From Nitrincola schmidtii (lineage in GTDB: Bacteria; Pseudomonadota; Gammaproteobacteria; Pseudomonadales; Balneatricaceae), in the NCBI RefSeq assembly GCF_008973715.1, contig NZ_WBOL01000015.1:29491-93490 (forward strand): DNA of 64,000 nucleotides, read 5' to 3'. The position numbers and the translations under genes are program-made. The notes under the pieces were generated by a model. It had not been told where the DNA came from. It saw only the letters and a list, made by a program, of their open reading frames with translations, and made no database searches. Positions 21,142-30,312 of the stretch are shown here, in pieces. Position 1 is the first letter of the stretch. Each line of letters starts with the position of its first letter.

Positions 21142-21170
21142 AAAAAAAGCCCCGCTAGGCGGAGCTTTTT
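21142..21170. terminator. Hairpin downstream of rpmA
   Basis: AAAAAGC, one unpaired base, CCGC, loop TAG, GCGG, one unpaired base, GCTTTTT. On the reverse strand it lies about 20 nt after the rpmA stop and ends in T residues. It probably ends or attenuates the rplU-rpmA transcript before obgE. Confidence 0.8.
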
Positions 21171-21190
21171 AGTATGCGCGTAAAGGCTGC

Positions 21191-21448
21191 TTATGCAGGA
21201 ACGACAGTAACGTACTGACGTTTTTGAGCGCCTTTAATAACAAACTTAACTACGCCGTCTGCAGTTGCAAACAGAGTGTGATCTTTACCAAGACCTACGT
21301 TTTCACCCGCGTGGAACTTAGTACCGCGCTGACGAACTAGGATGTTACCAGCGATAACGGCTTGACCACCGAAACGCTTAACACCTAGACGCTTAGACTG
21401 TGAGTCGCGACCGTTGCGCGTTGAACCACCCGCCTTCTTATGAGCCAT
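21191..21448 (-). CDS. rpmA: 50S ribosomal protein L27
   Basis: L27 (85 residues) begins [22 protein letters not shown], the typical sequence whose N-terminus reaches the peptidyl transferase centre. There is no Firmicutes-type cleaved leader. It lies 33 nt after rplU. Confidence 0.98.
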   Translation of the reverse strand: MAHKKAGGSTRNGRDSQSKRLGVKRFGGQAVIAGNILVRQRGTKFHAGENVGLGKDHTLFATADGVVKFVIKGAQKRQYVTVVPA

Positions 21449-21481
21449 TATATCTCTCCTATGCGTATTTCGGCAGCGTGC

Positions 21482-21793
21482 TTATGCACTGATACCGGTA
21501 ATCTTAACTTCGGTGAACCACTGACGGTGGCCCTGACGCTTCATGTGGTGCTTACGACGACGGAATTTGATGATCGTAACTTTGTCTCCGCGACCGTGGC
21601 TTACCACTTCTGCAGACACTTTAGCACCTTCAACAACCGGCGCACCGACAGTGACGTTGTCGCCATTGCTAACAAGCAATACGCGATCGAATTCCACTTT
21701 ACCGCCTTGCTCTACCGCTAATTTTTCAAGCTTAAGAGTTTGACCTTCCTGTACACGGTACTGCTTACCGCCACTTACAATTACTGCGAACAT
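21482..21793 (-). CDS. rplU: 50S ribosomal protein L21
   Basis: L21 (103 residues) begins [18 protein letters not shown] and contains the C-terminal [16 protein letters not shown] rRNA-binding motif. It is preceded by GGAG eight bases before the ATG and by a leader of about 125 nt from a strong promoter. Confidence 0.98.
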   Translation of the reverse strand: MFAVIVSGGKQYRVQEGQTLKLEKLAVEQGGKVEFDRVLLVSNGDNVTVGAPVVEGAKVSAEVVSHGRGDKVTIIKFRRRKHHMKRQGHRQWFTEVKITGISA

Positions 21794-21850
21794 AATTTTC
21801 TCCAGGTTACGCTTGTCTGGCTACTAGAAACGAAACCTGCTTCTAAGGGC

Positions 21851-21875
21851 TGTTTTTCAGCTAAATTGAAAAACA
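21851..21875 (-). other. Hairpin in the rplU leader
   Basis: A perfect 9-bp stem (TGTTTTTCA with TGAAAAACA, loop GCTAAAT) lies about 60 nt upstream of rplU within the predicted 5' leader. A second small hairpin (CCCT/AGGG) follows at 21884-21896. It could be an autoregulatory leader, but nothing proves this. Confidence 0.45.
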
Positions 21876-21926
21876 TGCTAAAACCCTATAACAGGGAGCG
21901 TGATTTAGACAAGCTCAGGGCGCGCA

Positions 21927-21955
21927 ATTATACAGAGCAAGCCTTATAAGTTCAA
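21927..21955 (-). promoter_or_regulatory. Sigma-70 promoter for rplU-rpmA
   Basis: On the reverse strand TTGAAC, a 17-nt spacer and TATAAT. The -10 box is perfect and the -35 matches five of six bases. Transcription would start near 21920, leaving a leader of about 125 nt before rplU. Confidence 0.8.
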
Positions 21956-22036
21956 CCTTTATAGCCGATTAAATCTAAGCAGACAAATTGTCAAAAAATG
22001 TAAACTCACTCCAGACAAGGGTTCTTATAACGTGGA

Positions 22037-22628
22037 TCATTCCGCATACAAATAACAGCCCTTCTCATGATCATTCACCATCCCCACAGCTTGCATAAAG
22101 GCATAACAAATCGTGGGGCCTACGAATTTAAAACCGCGTTTCTTTAATGCACAACTCATAGCAACCGACTGATCTGTCTGCGTGGGGATCTCATCATAAG
22201 CCAACCCTTGATTCACGACAGGCTTCCCATCAACAAAACTCCACAAAAACTGACTCAAGGTTTGCCCTTCCGACACAAGCTCCAAAACACACCGCGCATT
22301 ATGGATTGCCGCCGAGATTTTTAGGCGATTACGAACGATACCTGTATTTAGCATTAAGCGGGCGACATCCTGCTCCGTAAAAGCAGCCACTGTTGCCACC
22401 TCAAAATCACAAAATGCCTCGCGGTAAGCCTCTCTTTTACGCAAAATCGTTATCCAGCTCAATCCAGCTCAATCCAGCTTGTGCGCCTTCTAGGATTAAC
22501 ATTTCAAATAAATGTCGATCATCATAAACAGGCCGTCCCCACTCATTATCATGGTAGGCAATATAAATAGGATCATCAGTACACCATTGACAGCGCTGGA
22601 CAGGCGTATTTATCTGATTTACACCCAT
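22037..22628 (-). pseudogene. tag: DNA-3-methyladenine glycosylase I, frameshifted by a 10-bp tandem duplication
   Basis: Tag removes 3-methyladenine from alkylated DNA. The N-terminal part (CQWCTDDPIYIAYHDNEWGRPVYDD...EGAQAGLSWI) and C-terminal part (SWITILRKREAYREAF to the end, including KKRGFKFVGPTICYAFMQAVG and zinc-ligand-type Cys/His residues) are both present and well conserved. They are in different frames. At 22454-22478 the unit CCAGCTCAAT is repeated 2.5 times; removing one copy restores AGLSWITILRKR and a single frame. The start is taken at ATG 22628 with AGAGG upstream; 22676 is an alternative. Unless the duplication is an assembly error or reverts, the enzyme is inactive. Confidence 0.88.
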
Positions 22629-22647
22629 GGTCGAAAGCCTCTGTTTC

Positions 22648-22676
22648 TTGACATCATGACCCGTACTCCCTAGCAT
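22648..22676 (+). promoter_or_regulatory. Sigma-70 promoter for ispB
   Basis: TTGACA, a 17-nt spacer and TAGCAT (four of six in the -10), ending 34 nt before the ispB ATG. It overlaps the 5' end of the divergent tag gene. Confidence 0.65.
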
Positions 22677-22710
22677 TCAGCCATCATTAATTTTCCAGCC
22701 AAACGAATTC

Positions 22711-23679
22711 ATGCAGCCACATCAGCTTAATCCACTTATCGAACCCCAGTTCGATGCCGTCACCGACTTCATTTTGAACAACCTTGGGTCTAATGTTCCT
22801 TTGGTTGAGAAAATGGGTCACTACATTGTTGAAAGCGGTGGCAAACGTCTTCGTCCGTTATTAGCATTATTAAGTGCCAACGCCTGTGGATACAAGGGTG
22901 AGCTGCATATTCGTTTAGCCGCGGTGATTGAATTTATCCACACCGCCACACTGTTGCATGATGATGTCGTCGATAATTCTGAACTACGCCGTGGCAATGC
23001 GACCGCAAATGCTAAATGGGGTAATGCGCCCAGCGTACTCGTCGGTGACTTTCTGTATTCCCGCTCATTTCAGATCATGGTTGAAATTGGCCGCATGGAA
23101 ATCATGCAAGTCATCTCGAATGCCACCACCGTGATCGCCGAAGGTGAAGTGCTTCAACTACTCAATCAGCGCAATCCAGACACAACTGAAGACAGCTACA
23201 TGCAGGTGATTCTGGGCAAAACGGCGATGCTATTTGAAGCAGCTACTGAATGCGGTGCCATTTTAGCGGATTCAACTACCGCTGAAAGAGAAGCACTTCG
23301 ACTTTATGGCCGCTATATTGGAATCGCTTTCCAAATTACAGATGATGTGATGGATTACCTTTCGACCGCAGATGAAATGGGTAAAAACGTCGGTGACGAT
23401 CTCGCCGAGGGCAAGGCGACGCTGCCATTAATCAGAGCGATGCAAGTCGGTACTGATGAGGAACGCCAGCTGATTCGCAATGCCATTCGACAAGGCGGAC
23501 TGGACGATCTACAACCTATTTTGAATATCGTCAAACGATCTGGCGCGATAGAGTACGCGCAAAACGCGGCAAATGAGCAAGTCGAACTGGCTAAAAGCGC
23601 ACTCAGCGCCATAGCTGATAGCTCATTCAAGGACACGTTATTGACCCTTGCAGAACTGGCTGCAGCGCGTAAAAAATGA
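22711..23679 (+). CDS. ispB: Octaprenyl diphosphate synthase
   Basis: This 322-residue long-chain trans-polyprenyl diphosphate synthase makes the ubiquinone side chain. Both aspartate-rich motifs are present: LLHDDVVDNSELRRG near residue 82 and ITDDVMD near 210. It is divergent from rplU-rpmA, the usual location. The product chain length (C40 or other) cannot be read from the sequence with certainty. Confidence 0.93.
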   Translation: MQPHQLNPLIEPQFDAVTDFILNNLGSNVPLVEKMGHYIVESGGKRLRPLLALLSANACGYKGELHIRLAAVIEFIHTATLLHDDVVDNSELRRGNATANAKWGNAPSVLVGDFLYSRSFQIMVEIGRMEIMQVISNATTVIAEGEVLQLLNQRNPDTTEDSYMQVILGKTAMLFEAATECGAILADSTTAEREALRLYGRYIGIAFQITDDVMDYLSTADEMGKNVGDDLAEGKATLPLIRAMQVGTDEERQLIRNAIRQGGLDDLQPILNIVKRSGAIEYAQNAANEQVELAKSALSAIADSSFKDTLLTLAELAAARKK

Positions 23680-23802
23680 TTTTTAAGGCCGAAATGACCG
23701 ATGACTGTGCAAATATTCAGCAACAATTCGTGCCTCTGCTACACTCAGACGGTATAATCGTTTAAATAATTTGAATTTAACGTTTTGGACAGACATAACT
23801 TC

Positions 23803-24318
23803 ATGACTAGACCCTCCTCTTTTGAACGCGAAGATCTCCTTAAATGCGGCTACGGTGAAATGTTCGGCCTTGGCAATGCACGCTTACCTGTCGGCAATAT
23901 GCTGATGATGGATCGTATCATTACGATTACAGAAGATGGTGGTGAGTTTGGTAAAGGTGAAATTATTGCTGAACTGGATATCAATCCTGATCTTTGGTTC
24001 TTTGAATGTCATTTCCCTACCGATCCCGTCATGCCTGGCTGCTTAGGTCTAGACGCCATGTGGCAAATTGTCGGTTTCTTCCTTGGCTGGAAAGGCAACA
24101 AAGGTCGCGGACGTGCGCTAGGCGCCGGTGAAGTTAAATTCTTTGGTCAAGTGCTGCCAACAGCAAAAAAAGTGACCTACCATGTCCAGTTAAAGCGTGT
24201 TATTGAACGCAAACTGGTGATGGGTATAGCCGATGCCAGCATGTCAGTTGATGGACGTGAGATCTACACCGCTAAAGATTTGCGTGTAGGCTTATTCACA
24301 TCAACAGATAACTTTTAA
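23803..24318 (+). CDS. fabA: 3-hydroxydecanoyl-ACP dehydratase/isomerase
   Basis: FabA dehydrates 3-hydroxyacyl-ACP and isomerises trans-2- to cis-3-decenoyl-ACP, the entry to unsaturated fatty acids in anaerobic-type synthesis. The active-site His and Asp are in [22 protein letters not shown]. The ATG at 23803 gives 171 residues, as in E. coli; a TTG extension to 23785 is unlikely. A TATAAT box stands at 23753-23758 with a poor -35. It is followed by fabB, an operon known from Pseudomonas. Confidence 0.96.
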   Translation: MTRPSSFEREDLLKCGYGEMFGLGNARLPVGNMLMMDRIITITEDGGEFGKGEIIAELDINPDLWFFECHFPTDPVMPGCLGLDAMWQIVGFFLGWKGNKGRGRALGAGEVKFFGQVLPTAKKVTYHVQLKRVIERKLVMGIADASMSVDGREIYTAKDLRVGLFTSTDNF

Positions 24319-24370
24319 TCAGACACTATAATAATCAATCAAGTTACGTCATAGCAGAGAGAGTCAACAC

Positions 24371-25588
24371 ATGCGACGCGTCGTGGTTACCGGAATGGGC
24401 ATCATTTCTTGTTTAGGAAATGATCAAGATACAGTTCTCGAATCCCTAAAAGAGGGACGCTCCGGCATACGTTTTCAGCCGGAATATGAAGAAATGGGCT
24501 TTCGTAGCCAAGTCGCAGGTCAAGTTGATGTCGACCTTGATAGCTTGATTGATCGTAAACTTCGCCGTTTTATGGGTAATGCATCTGCTTATGCTTATCT
24601 ATCCATGAAACAAGCGATTGAAGATGCTGGCTTGACTGAAGATCAAGTCTCTAATGTTCGTACCGGATTAATTGCGGGCTCTGGTGGCGCATCTTCTGCC
24701 GACATCGTTGAAAGTGCTGATATTTTACGAGATAAAGGTGTGCGTCGCGTCGGCCCTTACCGCGTTACCCGTACCATGGGTTCAACCGTGTCAGCCTGCT
24801 TAGCCACTCCTTTCAAAATCAAAGGAGTTAACTATTCGATTACTTCTGCATGTGCGACCAGTGCGCACTGTATTGGTAATGCAATGGAACTCATCCAATT
24901 AGGCAAACAAGACATCATTTTTGCCGGTGGTGGTGAAGAACTGCACTGGTCCTTAAGTGTCATGTTTGATGCGATGGGCGCGCTCTCTAGCAAGTATAAC
25001 GATACACCTGAAAAAGCATCACGCGCCTATGATGCTAACCGAGATGGTTTTGTTATTGCGGGTGGCGGCGGTATGTTAGTTCTTGAAGAACTGGAGCATG
25101 CTAAAGCACGTGGCGCGAAGATCTATGCTGAAATCGTGGGCTATGGTGCGACCTCTGATGGTTACGACATGGTGGCTCCTTCTGGTGAAGGCGCTGTACG
25201 CTGCATGCAGCAAGCTATGGCTACTGTTGATGGCCCTATCGATTACATCAACTCGCATGGCACCTCGACACCTGCTGGTGATATTCAAGAACTCAAGGCA
25301 ATGCGCCAACTGTTTGGCGATAAGATGCCTTCGGTTAGCTCGACTAAGTCTTTAGCAGGACACTCACTCGGAGCTACCGGTGTGCAAGAGGCTATCTACT
25401 GTATCCTAATGCAACAGAACAATTTCGTCTGCGCTTCAGCTAATATTGACGAGCTGGACCCAGAAGCAGTGGGCTTGCCAATTGCGACTGAACGTAAAGA
25501 CAATGTTGATCTTCAACGCGTGATGTCTAACAGCTTTGGTTTTGGCGGCACTAATGCAACCTTAGTTCTGCAGAAATATAACGGCTAG
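24371..25588 (+). CDS. fabB: 3-oxoacyl-ACP synthase I
   Basis: FabB elongates acyl chains by Claisen condensation and is needed for unsaturated fatty acids together with FabA. The Cys-His-His triad is visible: [11 protein letters not shown] (about residue 162), [11 protein letters not shown] (about 297) and [11 protein letters not shown] (about 332). Length 405 matches E. coli FabB. It lies 52 nt after fabA and ends at a strong bidirectional terminator. Confidence 0.97.
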   Translation: MRRVVVTGMGIISCLGNDQDTVLESLKEGRSGIRFQPEYEEMGFRSQVAGQVDVDLDSLIDRKLRRFMGNASAYAYLSMKQAIEDAGLTEDQVSNVRTGLIAGSGGASSADIVESADILRDKGVRRVGPYRVTRTMGSTVSACLATPFKIKGVNYSITSACATSAHCIGNAMELIQLGKQDIIFAGGGEELHWSLSVMFDAMGALSSKYNDTPEKASRAYDANRDGFVIAGGGGMLVLEELEHAKARGAKIYAEIVGYGATSDGYDMVAPSGEGAVRCMQQAMATVDGPIDYINSHGTSTPAGDIQELKAMRQLFGDKMPSVSSTKSLAGHSLGATGVQEAIYCILMQQNNFVCASANIDELDPEAVGLPIATERKDNVDLQRVMSNSFGFGGTNATLVLQKYNG

Positions 25589-25609
25589 AGATAAGCACAG
25601 GTTACAACG

Positions 25610-25637
25610 AAATGCGCCCGCTACTGCGGGCGCATTT
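25610..25637. terminator. Bidirectional terminator between fabB and plsC
   Basis: A 12-bp perfect stem (AAATGCGCCCGC with GCGGGCGCATTT) with a TACT loop, placed between convergent genes. It is flanked by A and T residues suited to both strands. Confidence 0.87.
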
Positions 25638-25639
25638 GT

Positions 25640-26353
25640 TTAAGCACCAATACGTTTCATCTGCTCAATCATCCATGCTTCGACTTCTGTATGGACATCA
25701 TCCACAGTACGACCTTCCGTCTGAACAGGCTGACCTATCACCAGTTTGACGGTACCGGGATATTTAACAAACGACTGACCTGGCCAACAATGTCCAGCAT
25801 TATGAACCACAGGCACGATCGGCACTTGGTTTTTTACTGCTAACATCGCACCACCCTTATTGAAACGGCCCAATTCCCCTACAGCCACTCGTGTTCCCTG
25901 TGGAAAAATCAATATTGGAATACCATCTGACAATCGCTCGCTGCCTTGACGCAGCAATTGCTTAATCGCTTCTCGACGCTGAGAACGATCCAATGCGATT
26001 GGCTTTAAAAGTCCAAGCGCCCAACCGAAAAAGGGAATTTTAAGTAACTCTTTTTTAAGCACCACCGCTTGTGGGCGAAACACGATCTGAAAGTACAGAG
26101 TCTCCCACTCACTTTGATGATTTGAAAGCGCCACATAGGGTTGATTCTTAGGTAAATTTTCAAGACCCTCAACATCCGTTTTAACGCCACAGGTCACTCG
26201 CAACCAAAAAACATAGAAGTAATTGATTCCAGTTAAAAACACAAAACGTGCACGAAATGGTAATAAAGGTCCTATCAGCAAACAAGGAATCGCATAGAGT
26301 ATCGTAATCGGATAAAAACCTATCGCAAACAGCAGTGCTCGGAGTTTAAGCAT
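25640..26353 (-). CDS. plsC: 1-acyl-sn-glycerol-3-phosphate acyltransferase
   Basis: PlsC makes phosphatidic acid at the inner membrane. The N-terminus has a membrane helix (LLFAIGFYPITILYAIPCLLIG). The acyltransferase motifs are SNHQSEWE (HX4-type) and FPQGTRV. I took the ATG at 26353 (MLKLRALLF), which has AAGGA eight bases upstream and overlaps the previous gene's stop. The ATG at 26362 has no usable ribosome binding site. This gives 237 residues against 245 in E. coli. Confidence 0.88.
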   Translation of the reverse strand: MLKLRALLFAIGFYPITILYAIPCLLIGPLLPFRARFVFLTGINYFYVFWLRVTCGVKTDVEGLENLPKNQPYVALSNHQSEWETLYFQIVFRPQAVVLKKELLKIPFFGWALGLLKPIALDRSQRREAIKQLLRQGSERLSDGIPILIFPQGTRVAVGELGRFNKGGAMLAVKNQVPIVPVVHNAGHCWPGQSFVKYPGTVKLVIGQPVQTEGRTVDDVHTEVEAWMIEQMKRIGA

Positions 26354-27485
26354 TCGTTTCATCCTTAAGTTGCCCTTCAATCCTTTCACGATTAAACACG
26401 GGGTTGGCATACATCGCTTTTAAAAACACTTTGGCATCATCATCTACCTGATCAAGACGCTGACTAAACACCTTCTTGGACTCATCTGACTCAGGACGAT
26501 CTGCTGCCGCCAGATGAGTCGCATGAAGATAATAACCACCCAAGATTTGACGATCTATCTCTGCTGCTAGTGCTTCAGGGGTTTCAAACTGGCCGCGAAT
26601 AGGCTCACCAAAATCGACATGCACGTGACCTTTATTACCGGTAATCCCGCGCACAATACTATCAATATCTTCGAACTCAGCTTTTTGATAAGCGCCATCT
26701 TTCGCTTTTGCGGCTAATTCCCGTGCTTTTACCGCATCACAAGGATCCAGCTCATACGAAATAGACACAGGCACGATATTCAATCGCTCAACCATCTCTG
26801 CAAAACTGCGTTGTTTGCGGTGAGACATATAAAACATTTTTAACAGTGTTGGATCGGTTTTATCATTGCCATCCTTAGAACGCCCTTCTCGCTGGGCAAT
26901 CCAAACGGAATGACCCGTTTGCACACTATGATCAATATATTCTGATAACTGCGTCATTGCCGCCATCATTTCACGGGGGGCTTTTAGTGACCGCTTAACA
27001 ATAAAGCTTTTATTTAAGCGCATCAGATCGGATACATAGGGCTTGCGAAGCAAGTTATCGCCAATCGCGATACGTACCGTGTTCATACCATATTGGTACA
27101 AGGCCCAATTTACAAAAGCGGGGTCCATAGCGATATCGCGATGATTGGAAACAAACAGATAAGCTTCCTGAGGGTCTAAGCGATCAATACCGCTGCAACT
27201 TAGTTTAGTCGTCGTGCGACTGATCATCTTCGTCATATAACCCGCCACCATCATTTGAAAACTGGTGATACTTTCAATCTCACCCACTTTGGCGGCCAAC
27301 GCAATCCTAATAACGGGTCTTAGTAAACGCCGTAAGAACTTGGGTAAACGAGGAAATTGATAGTGTGTAATGACATCGACGAGTTCATTATCACGAACCA
27401 TTCTGCTTAAGACTTCAGACACTTCACTGTCCCGATAAGGACGAATCGACTGAAAAGGGTCAGTAGTAAGATCTTGTGCGCTCAT
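26346..27485 (-). CDS. Glycerol-phosphate-type acyltransferase (PlsB/PlsC-like)
   Basis: This protein of about 379 residues contains an acyltransferase domain with VSNHRDIAMDP (HX4D) and WIAQREGRSKDGND. This matches the membrane-bound glycerolipid acyltransferase superfamily. It is much larger than PlsC and smaller than PlsB. The substrate is unknown. The ATG at 27485 is preferred over a TTG at 27506. It overlaps plsC, so the pair probably works in the same lipid pathway. Confidence 0.75.
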   Translation of the reverse strand: MSAQDLTTDPFQSIRPYRDSEVSEVLSRMVRDNELVDVITHYQFPRLPKFLRRLLRPVIRIALAAKVGEIESITSFQMMVAGYMTKMISRTTTKLSCSGIDRLDPQEAYLFVSNHRDIAMDPAFVNWALYQYGMNTVRIAIGDNLLRKPYVSDLMRLNKSFIVKRSLKAPREMMAAMTQLSEYIDHSVQTGHSVWIAQREGRSKDGNDKTDPTLLKMFYMSHRKQRSFAEMVERLNIVPVSISYELDPCDAVKARELAAKAKDGAYQKAEFEDIDSIVRGITGNKGHVHVDFGEPIRGQFETPEALAAEIDRQILGGYYLHATHLAAADRPESDESKKVFSQRLDQVDDDAKVFLKAMYANPVFNRERIEGQLKDETNA

Positions 27486-27865
27486 GGACACCGTAATAAC
27501 CTGCAAAGAAAAAAGCGCATTTTAGCCTGTTCCAACCGAAATTACAGTGATTAGGTGTTATCGAAAGACAGAACACGACTATTGAATAGTCTGAAGGGTT
27601 ACCCTTTTGCAGCGATGATGTATAATTTCGACCCTTCATTCGAACACTTCTTCAGAGGAAAATCACTTGATCTTAAGTCCGCCCTAGCGTTCTTTGAGCG
27701 ATGCAACGTTACCCTGGTCTCGACTCCGAGTCAGTTATCAAAGCCATCCTGTAAAGGTAAACAGTAAAGCTTTGAGCCAGCATTTCATTTGCATTGTACG
27801 ATCATGTGAAACATCCATCTTGTTCTCTCGACAGCACATCACTTAACTGAAATACGGAAACCTCT
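27486..27865 (+). other. Long intergenic region and untranslated leader before the SulP gene
   Basis: A TATAAT box at 27621-27626 (poor -35) would start a transcript near 27633, giving a leader of about 230 nt before the SulP ATG. The leader holds several short hairpins (GACT/AGTC around 27721-27731, CTGT/ACAG around 27750-27765). I recognise no known riboswitch. A 70-codon frame at 27555-27767 has a GTG start and no recognisable features. Confidence 0.5.
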
Positions 27866-29344
27866 ATGCTTCTTTCTTCTACACGCCAAGATTGGCTTGG
27901 TAATGTGCGTGGCGATTTATTGGCCGGCCTTGTTGTTGCCTTAGCACTGATTCCCGAAGCCATTGCCTTCTCTATTATTGCTGGTGTTGATCCTCGCGTC
28001 GGTCTCTATGCCTCCTTCTGTATTGCTGTGATTATAGCCATTGTCGGTGGGCGACCGGGGATGATATCTGCCGCCACAGGCGCCATGGCACTATTGATGG
28101 TCACGCTCGTTCGTGAACACGGGTTGGAATATTTGCTCGCCGCTACTTTATTAACAGGCGTACTGCAAATCATCGCGGGTTATATCAAGCTCGGCAGCTT
28201 GATGAGATTTGTATCTCGTTCAGTGGTCACCGGATTTGTGAATGCCTTAGCCATCTTGATTTTTATGGCGCAACTTCCCGAATTAACGAATGTAACTTGG
28301 CATGTCTATGCCATGACAGCCGGTGGTTTAGCTATTATTTACCTGTTTCCCTATATCAATAAAACCATTCCATCCCCCTTAGTTTGTATTGTGGTATTAA
28401 CAGGGCTTGCCTATTGGGTGGGGTTAGATATTCGTACCGTCAGCGACATGGGTGATCTGCCCGATACGCTTCCAGTATTTCTATGGCCAGACGTTCCATT
28501 AAACCTAGAAACCCTATGGATCATTTTGCCTTATTCAGCCGCCCTCACCATTGTAGGCTTATTAGAATCATTAATGACCGCAACGATTGTCGATGATTTA
28601 ACAGACACTAAAAGTGACAAAAACCGCGAATGTAAAGGCCAAGGCATTGCCAATATTGGTGCCGGCCTAATGGGCGGCATGGCCGGTTGCGCAATGATTG
28701 GTCAGTCAATTATCAACATTAAATCCGGTGGTCGTGGACGCTTATCAACCATGACAGCCGGTGTTGTGCTATTAATTATGGTGGTATTTTTAAGTGATTT
28801 GATTGGCATGATTCCCATGGCTGCTTTAGTAGCTGTGATGATCATGGTGTCCATCGGTACCTTTAGCTGGAGTTCCATTACCGATCTTAAGAAACACCCC
28901 ATGTCGACCAATCTAGTGATGGTTGCAACGGTCGTTGTGGTCGTTGCTACACACAACCTTGCCTACGGCGTGTTTGTCGGCGTTTTGATTGCTGCGATTA
29001 ACTTTGCCAATAAAGTAGGCAAATTTTTGTATATCGGCTCTGATGTCAATGAAGAGAATACACGCACCTATCATGTTGTTGGCCAAGTCTTTTTTAGCTC
29101 TGCAGATCATTTTACCGACTCCTTTAACTTCAAGGAGGATCTTGATAAGGTCATCATAGACCTAACGCGTGCTCATTTCTGGGATATCACAGCCGTCGCC
29201 GCATTGGATAAGGTCGTTATTAAATTCCGTCGTGAAGGCATTGACGTTGAACTGATCGGCATGAACGAAGCCAGTGCCACCATTGTTGACCGTTTCGGGG
29301 TTCATGATAAACCTGAAGCCATCGAAAAACTGATGGGTCACTAA
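27866..29344 (+). CDS. SulP-family (SLC26) anion transporter with STAS domain
   Basis: This 492-residue inner membrane protein has about 10-14 membrane helices and the SulP signature region (GNVRGDLLAGLVVALALIPEAIAFSIIAGVDPRVGLYASF, in parts). A C-terminal STAS domain starts near residue 385 (VIIDLTRAHFWDITAVAALD). SulP proteins carry sulfate, bicarbonate or dicarboxylates. The marine setting and absence of sulfate genes nearby make bicarbonate possible, but this is a guess. A UspA gene follows 13 nt later. Confidence 0.88.
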   Translation: MLLSSTRQDWLGNVRGDLLAGLVVALALIPEAIAFSIIAGVDPRVGLYASFCIAVIIAIVGGRPGMISAATGAMALLMVTLVREHGLEYLLAATLLTGVLQIIAGYIKLGSLMRFVSRSVVTGFVNALAILIFMAQLPELTNVTWHVYAMTAGGLAIIYLFPYINKTIPSPLVCIVVLTGLAYWVGLDIRTVSDMGDLPDTLPVFLWPDVPLNLETLWIILPYSAALTIVGLLESLMTATIVDDLTDTKSDKNRECKGQGIANIGAGLMGGMAGCAMIGQSIINIKSGGRGRLSTMTAGVVLLIMVVFLSDLIGMIPMAALVAVMIMVSIGTFSWSSITDLKKHPMSTNLVMVATVVVVVATHNLAYGVFVGVLIAAINFANKVGKFLYIGSDVNEENTRTYHVVGQVFFSSADHFTDSFNFKEDLDKVIIDLTRAHFWDITAVAALDKVVIKFRREGIDVELIGMNEASATIVDRFGVHDKPEAIEKLMGH

Positions 29345-29357
29345 TAAGGAATTCATA

Positions 29358-30209
29358 ATGAGTAAAGTGATCGCTTCTATCGACACCTTTAACCATACCG
29401 CGGAAACCGTATGCGATTTCGCGGCATGGAGCAGCCTGCAAATGCACGCCCCGCTGACGCTGCTGCATATTCTTGAAAAATCTGACAAGCCTGTCAAAAC
29501 CAACCTCAGCGGCAGCATTGGACTCGGCGCTCGAGAGCAGCTTATGAATGAGCTATCCGAACTCGATGAGAAACGTTCGAAGATTCTAAAAGAACAAGGG
29601 CGCCTCATGCTGAAAGAAGCAAAACAGCGTGCTGCAAATGACGGAGTCGAAGATGCAGAATCCTTACAGCTACATGGCGACCTAATCGAGAACTTGTTAG
29701 AACTTCAACAGGATATTCGTCTACTCGTGATAGGGCGTGAAGGCAGCCACGAAGAGTCACCTTCCCATATTGGTTCACACTTAGAAAGTGTTATCCGAAC
29801 CATGCACCGCCCCATGCTGATTACTGTTGGTGACTTCAAAGCACCTGAGCGCTTTATGATTGCCTATGACGCCAGTGAAACGGCCAAAAAAGCAGTCGAC
29901 ATGGTCGCTGGAAGCCCACTATTAAAAGGCATTCCTTGCACTCTATTAATGGTAGGTGCGGATACCAATACATCACATGAACAATTAAAGGAAGCTACTG
30001 CTAAACTTGAAACAGCAGGCTTTATCGTTGACCCACAGTTAAAAGCTGGTGAGGTCGATAAGGTGATAGATCAAACGGTCACCGAATTGAAGATTGATCT
30101 ACTGGTCATGGGAGCTTACGGACACTCGCGTATTCGCCAATTTCTAGTAGGTAGCACGACCACCAAATTGCTTCAACATAGCCGCATTCCGGTTCTGTTG
30201 CTGCGTTAA
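29358..30209 (+). CDS. Tandem-domain universal stress protein (UspA family)
   Basis: This 283-residue protein contains two Usp domains (about 1-150 and 155-283). The C-terminal one has the ATP-binding motif MGAYGHSRIRQFLVGSTT. The N-terminal copy has a diverged version (VIGREGSHEE). It is cotranscribed with the SulP transporter, a pairing that suggests control of, or response to, the transporter state. Direct function is unknown. Confidence 0.88.
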   Translation: MSKVIASIDTFNHTAETVCDFAAWSSLQMHAPLTLLHILEKSDKPVKTNLSGSIGLGAREQLMNELSELDEKRSKILKEQGRLMLKEAKQRAANDGVEDAESLQLHGDLIENLLELQQDIRLLVIGREGSHEESPSHIGSHLESVIRTMHRPMLITVGDFKAPERFMIAYDASETAKKAVDMVAGSPLLKGIPCTLLMVGADTNTSHEQLKEATAKLETAGFIVDPQLKAGEVDKVIDQTVTELKIDLLVMGAYGHSRIRQFLVGSTTTKLLQHSRIPVLLLR

Positions 30210-30312
30210 TACTCAATAAGAGGTGAACACTTCCCGTTAACCTCTTAACTTGCCATTTAATTGCACCAAAAGCTGAGCATGGTAGAGTATAAGCATTCGC
30301 CATAAGGAAAAG

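Noticed and set aside
27555..27767. Possible 70-residue small protein before the SulP gene
   Set aside because: GTG start without a ribosome binding site, and the predicted promoter lies inside it; the stretch is more likely leader RNA.
30218..30250. Inverted repeat (AAGAGGT/ACCTCTT) after uspA as terminator
   Set aside because: The loop is long and no T tract follows.
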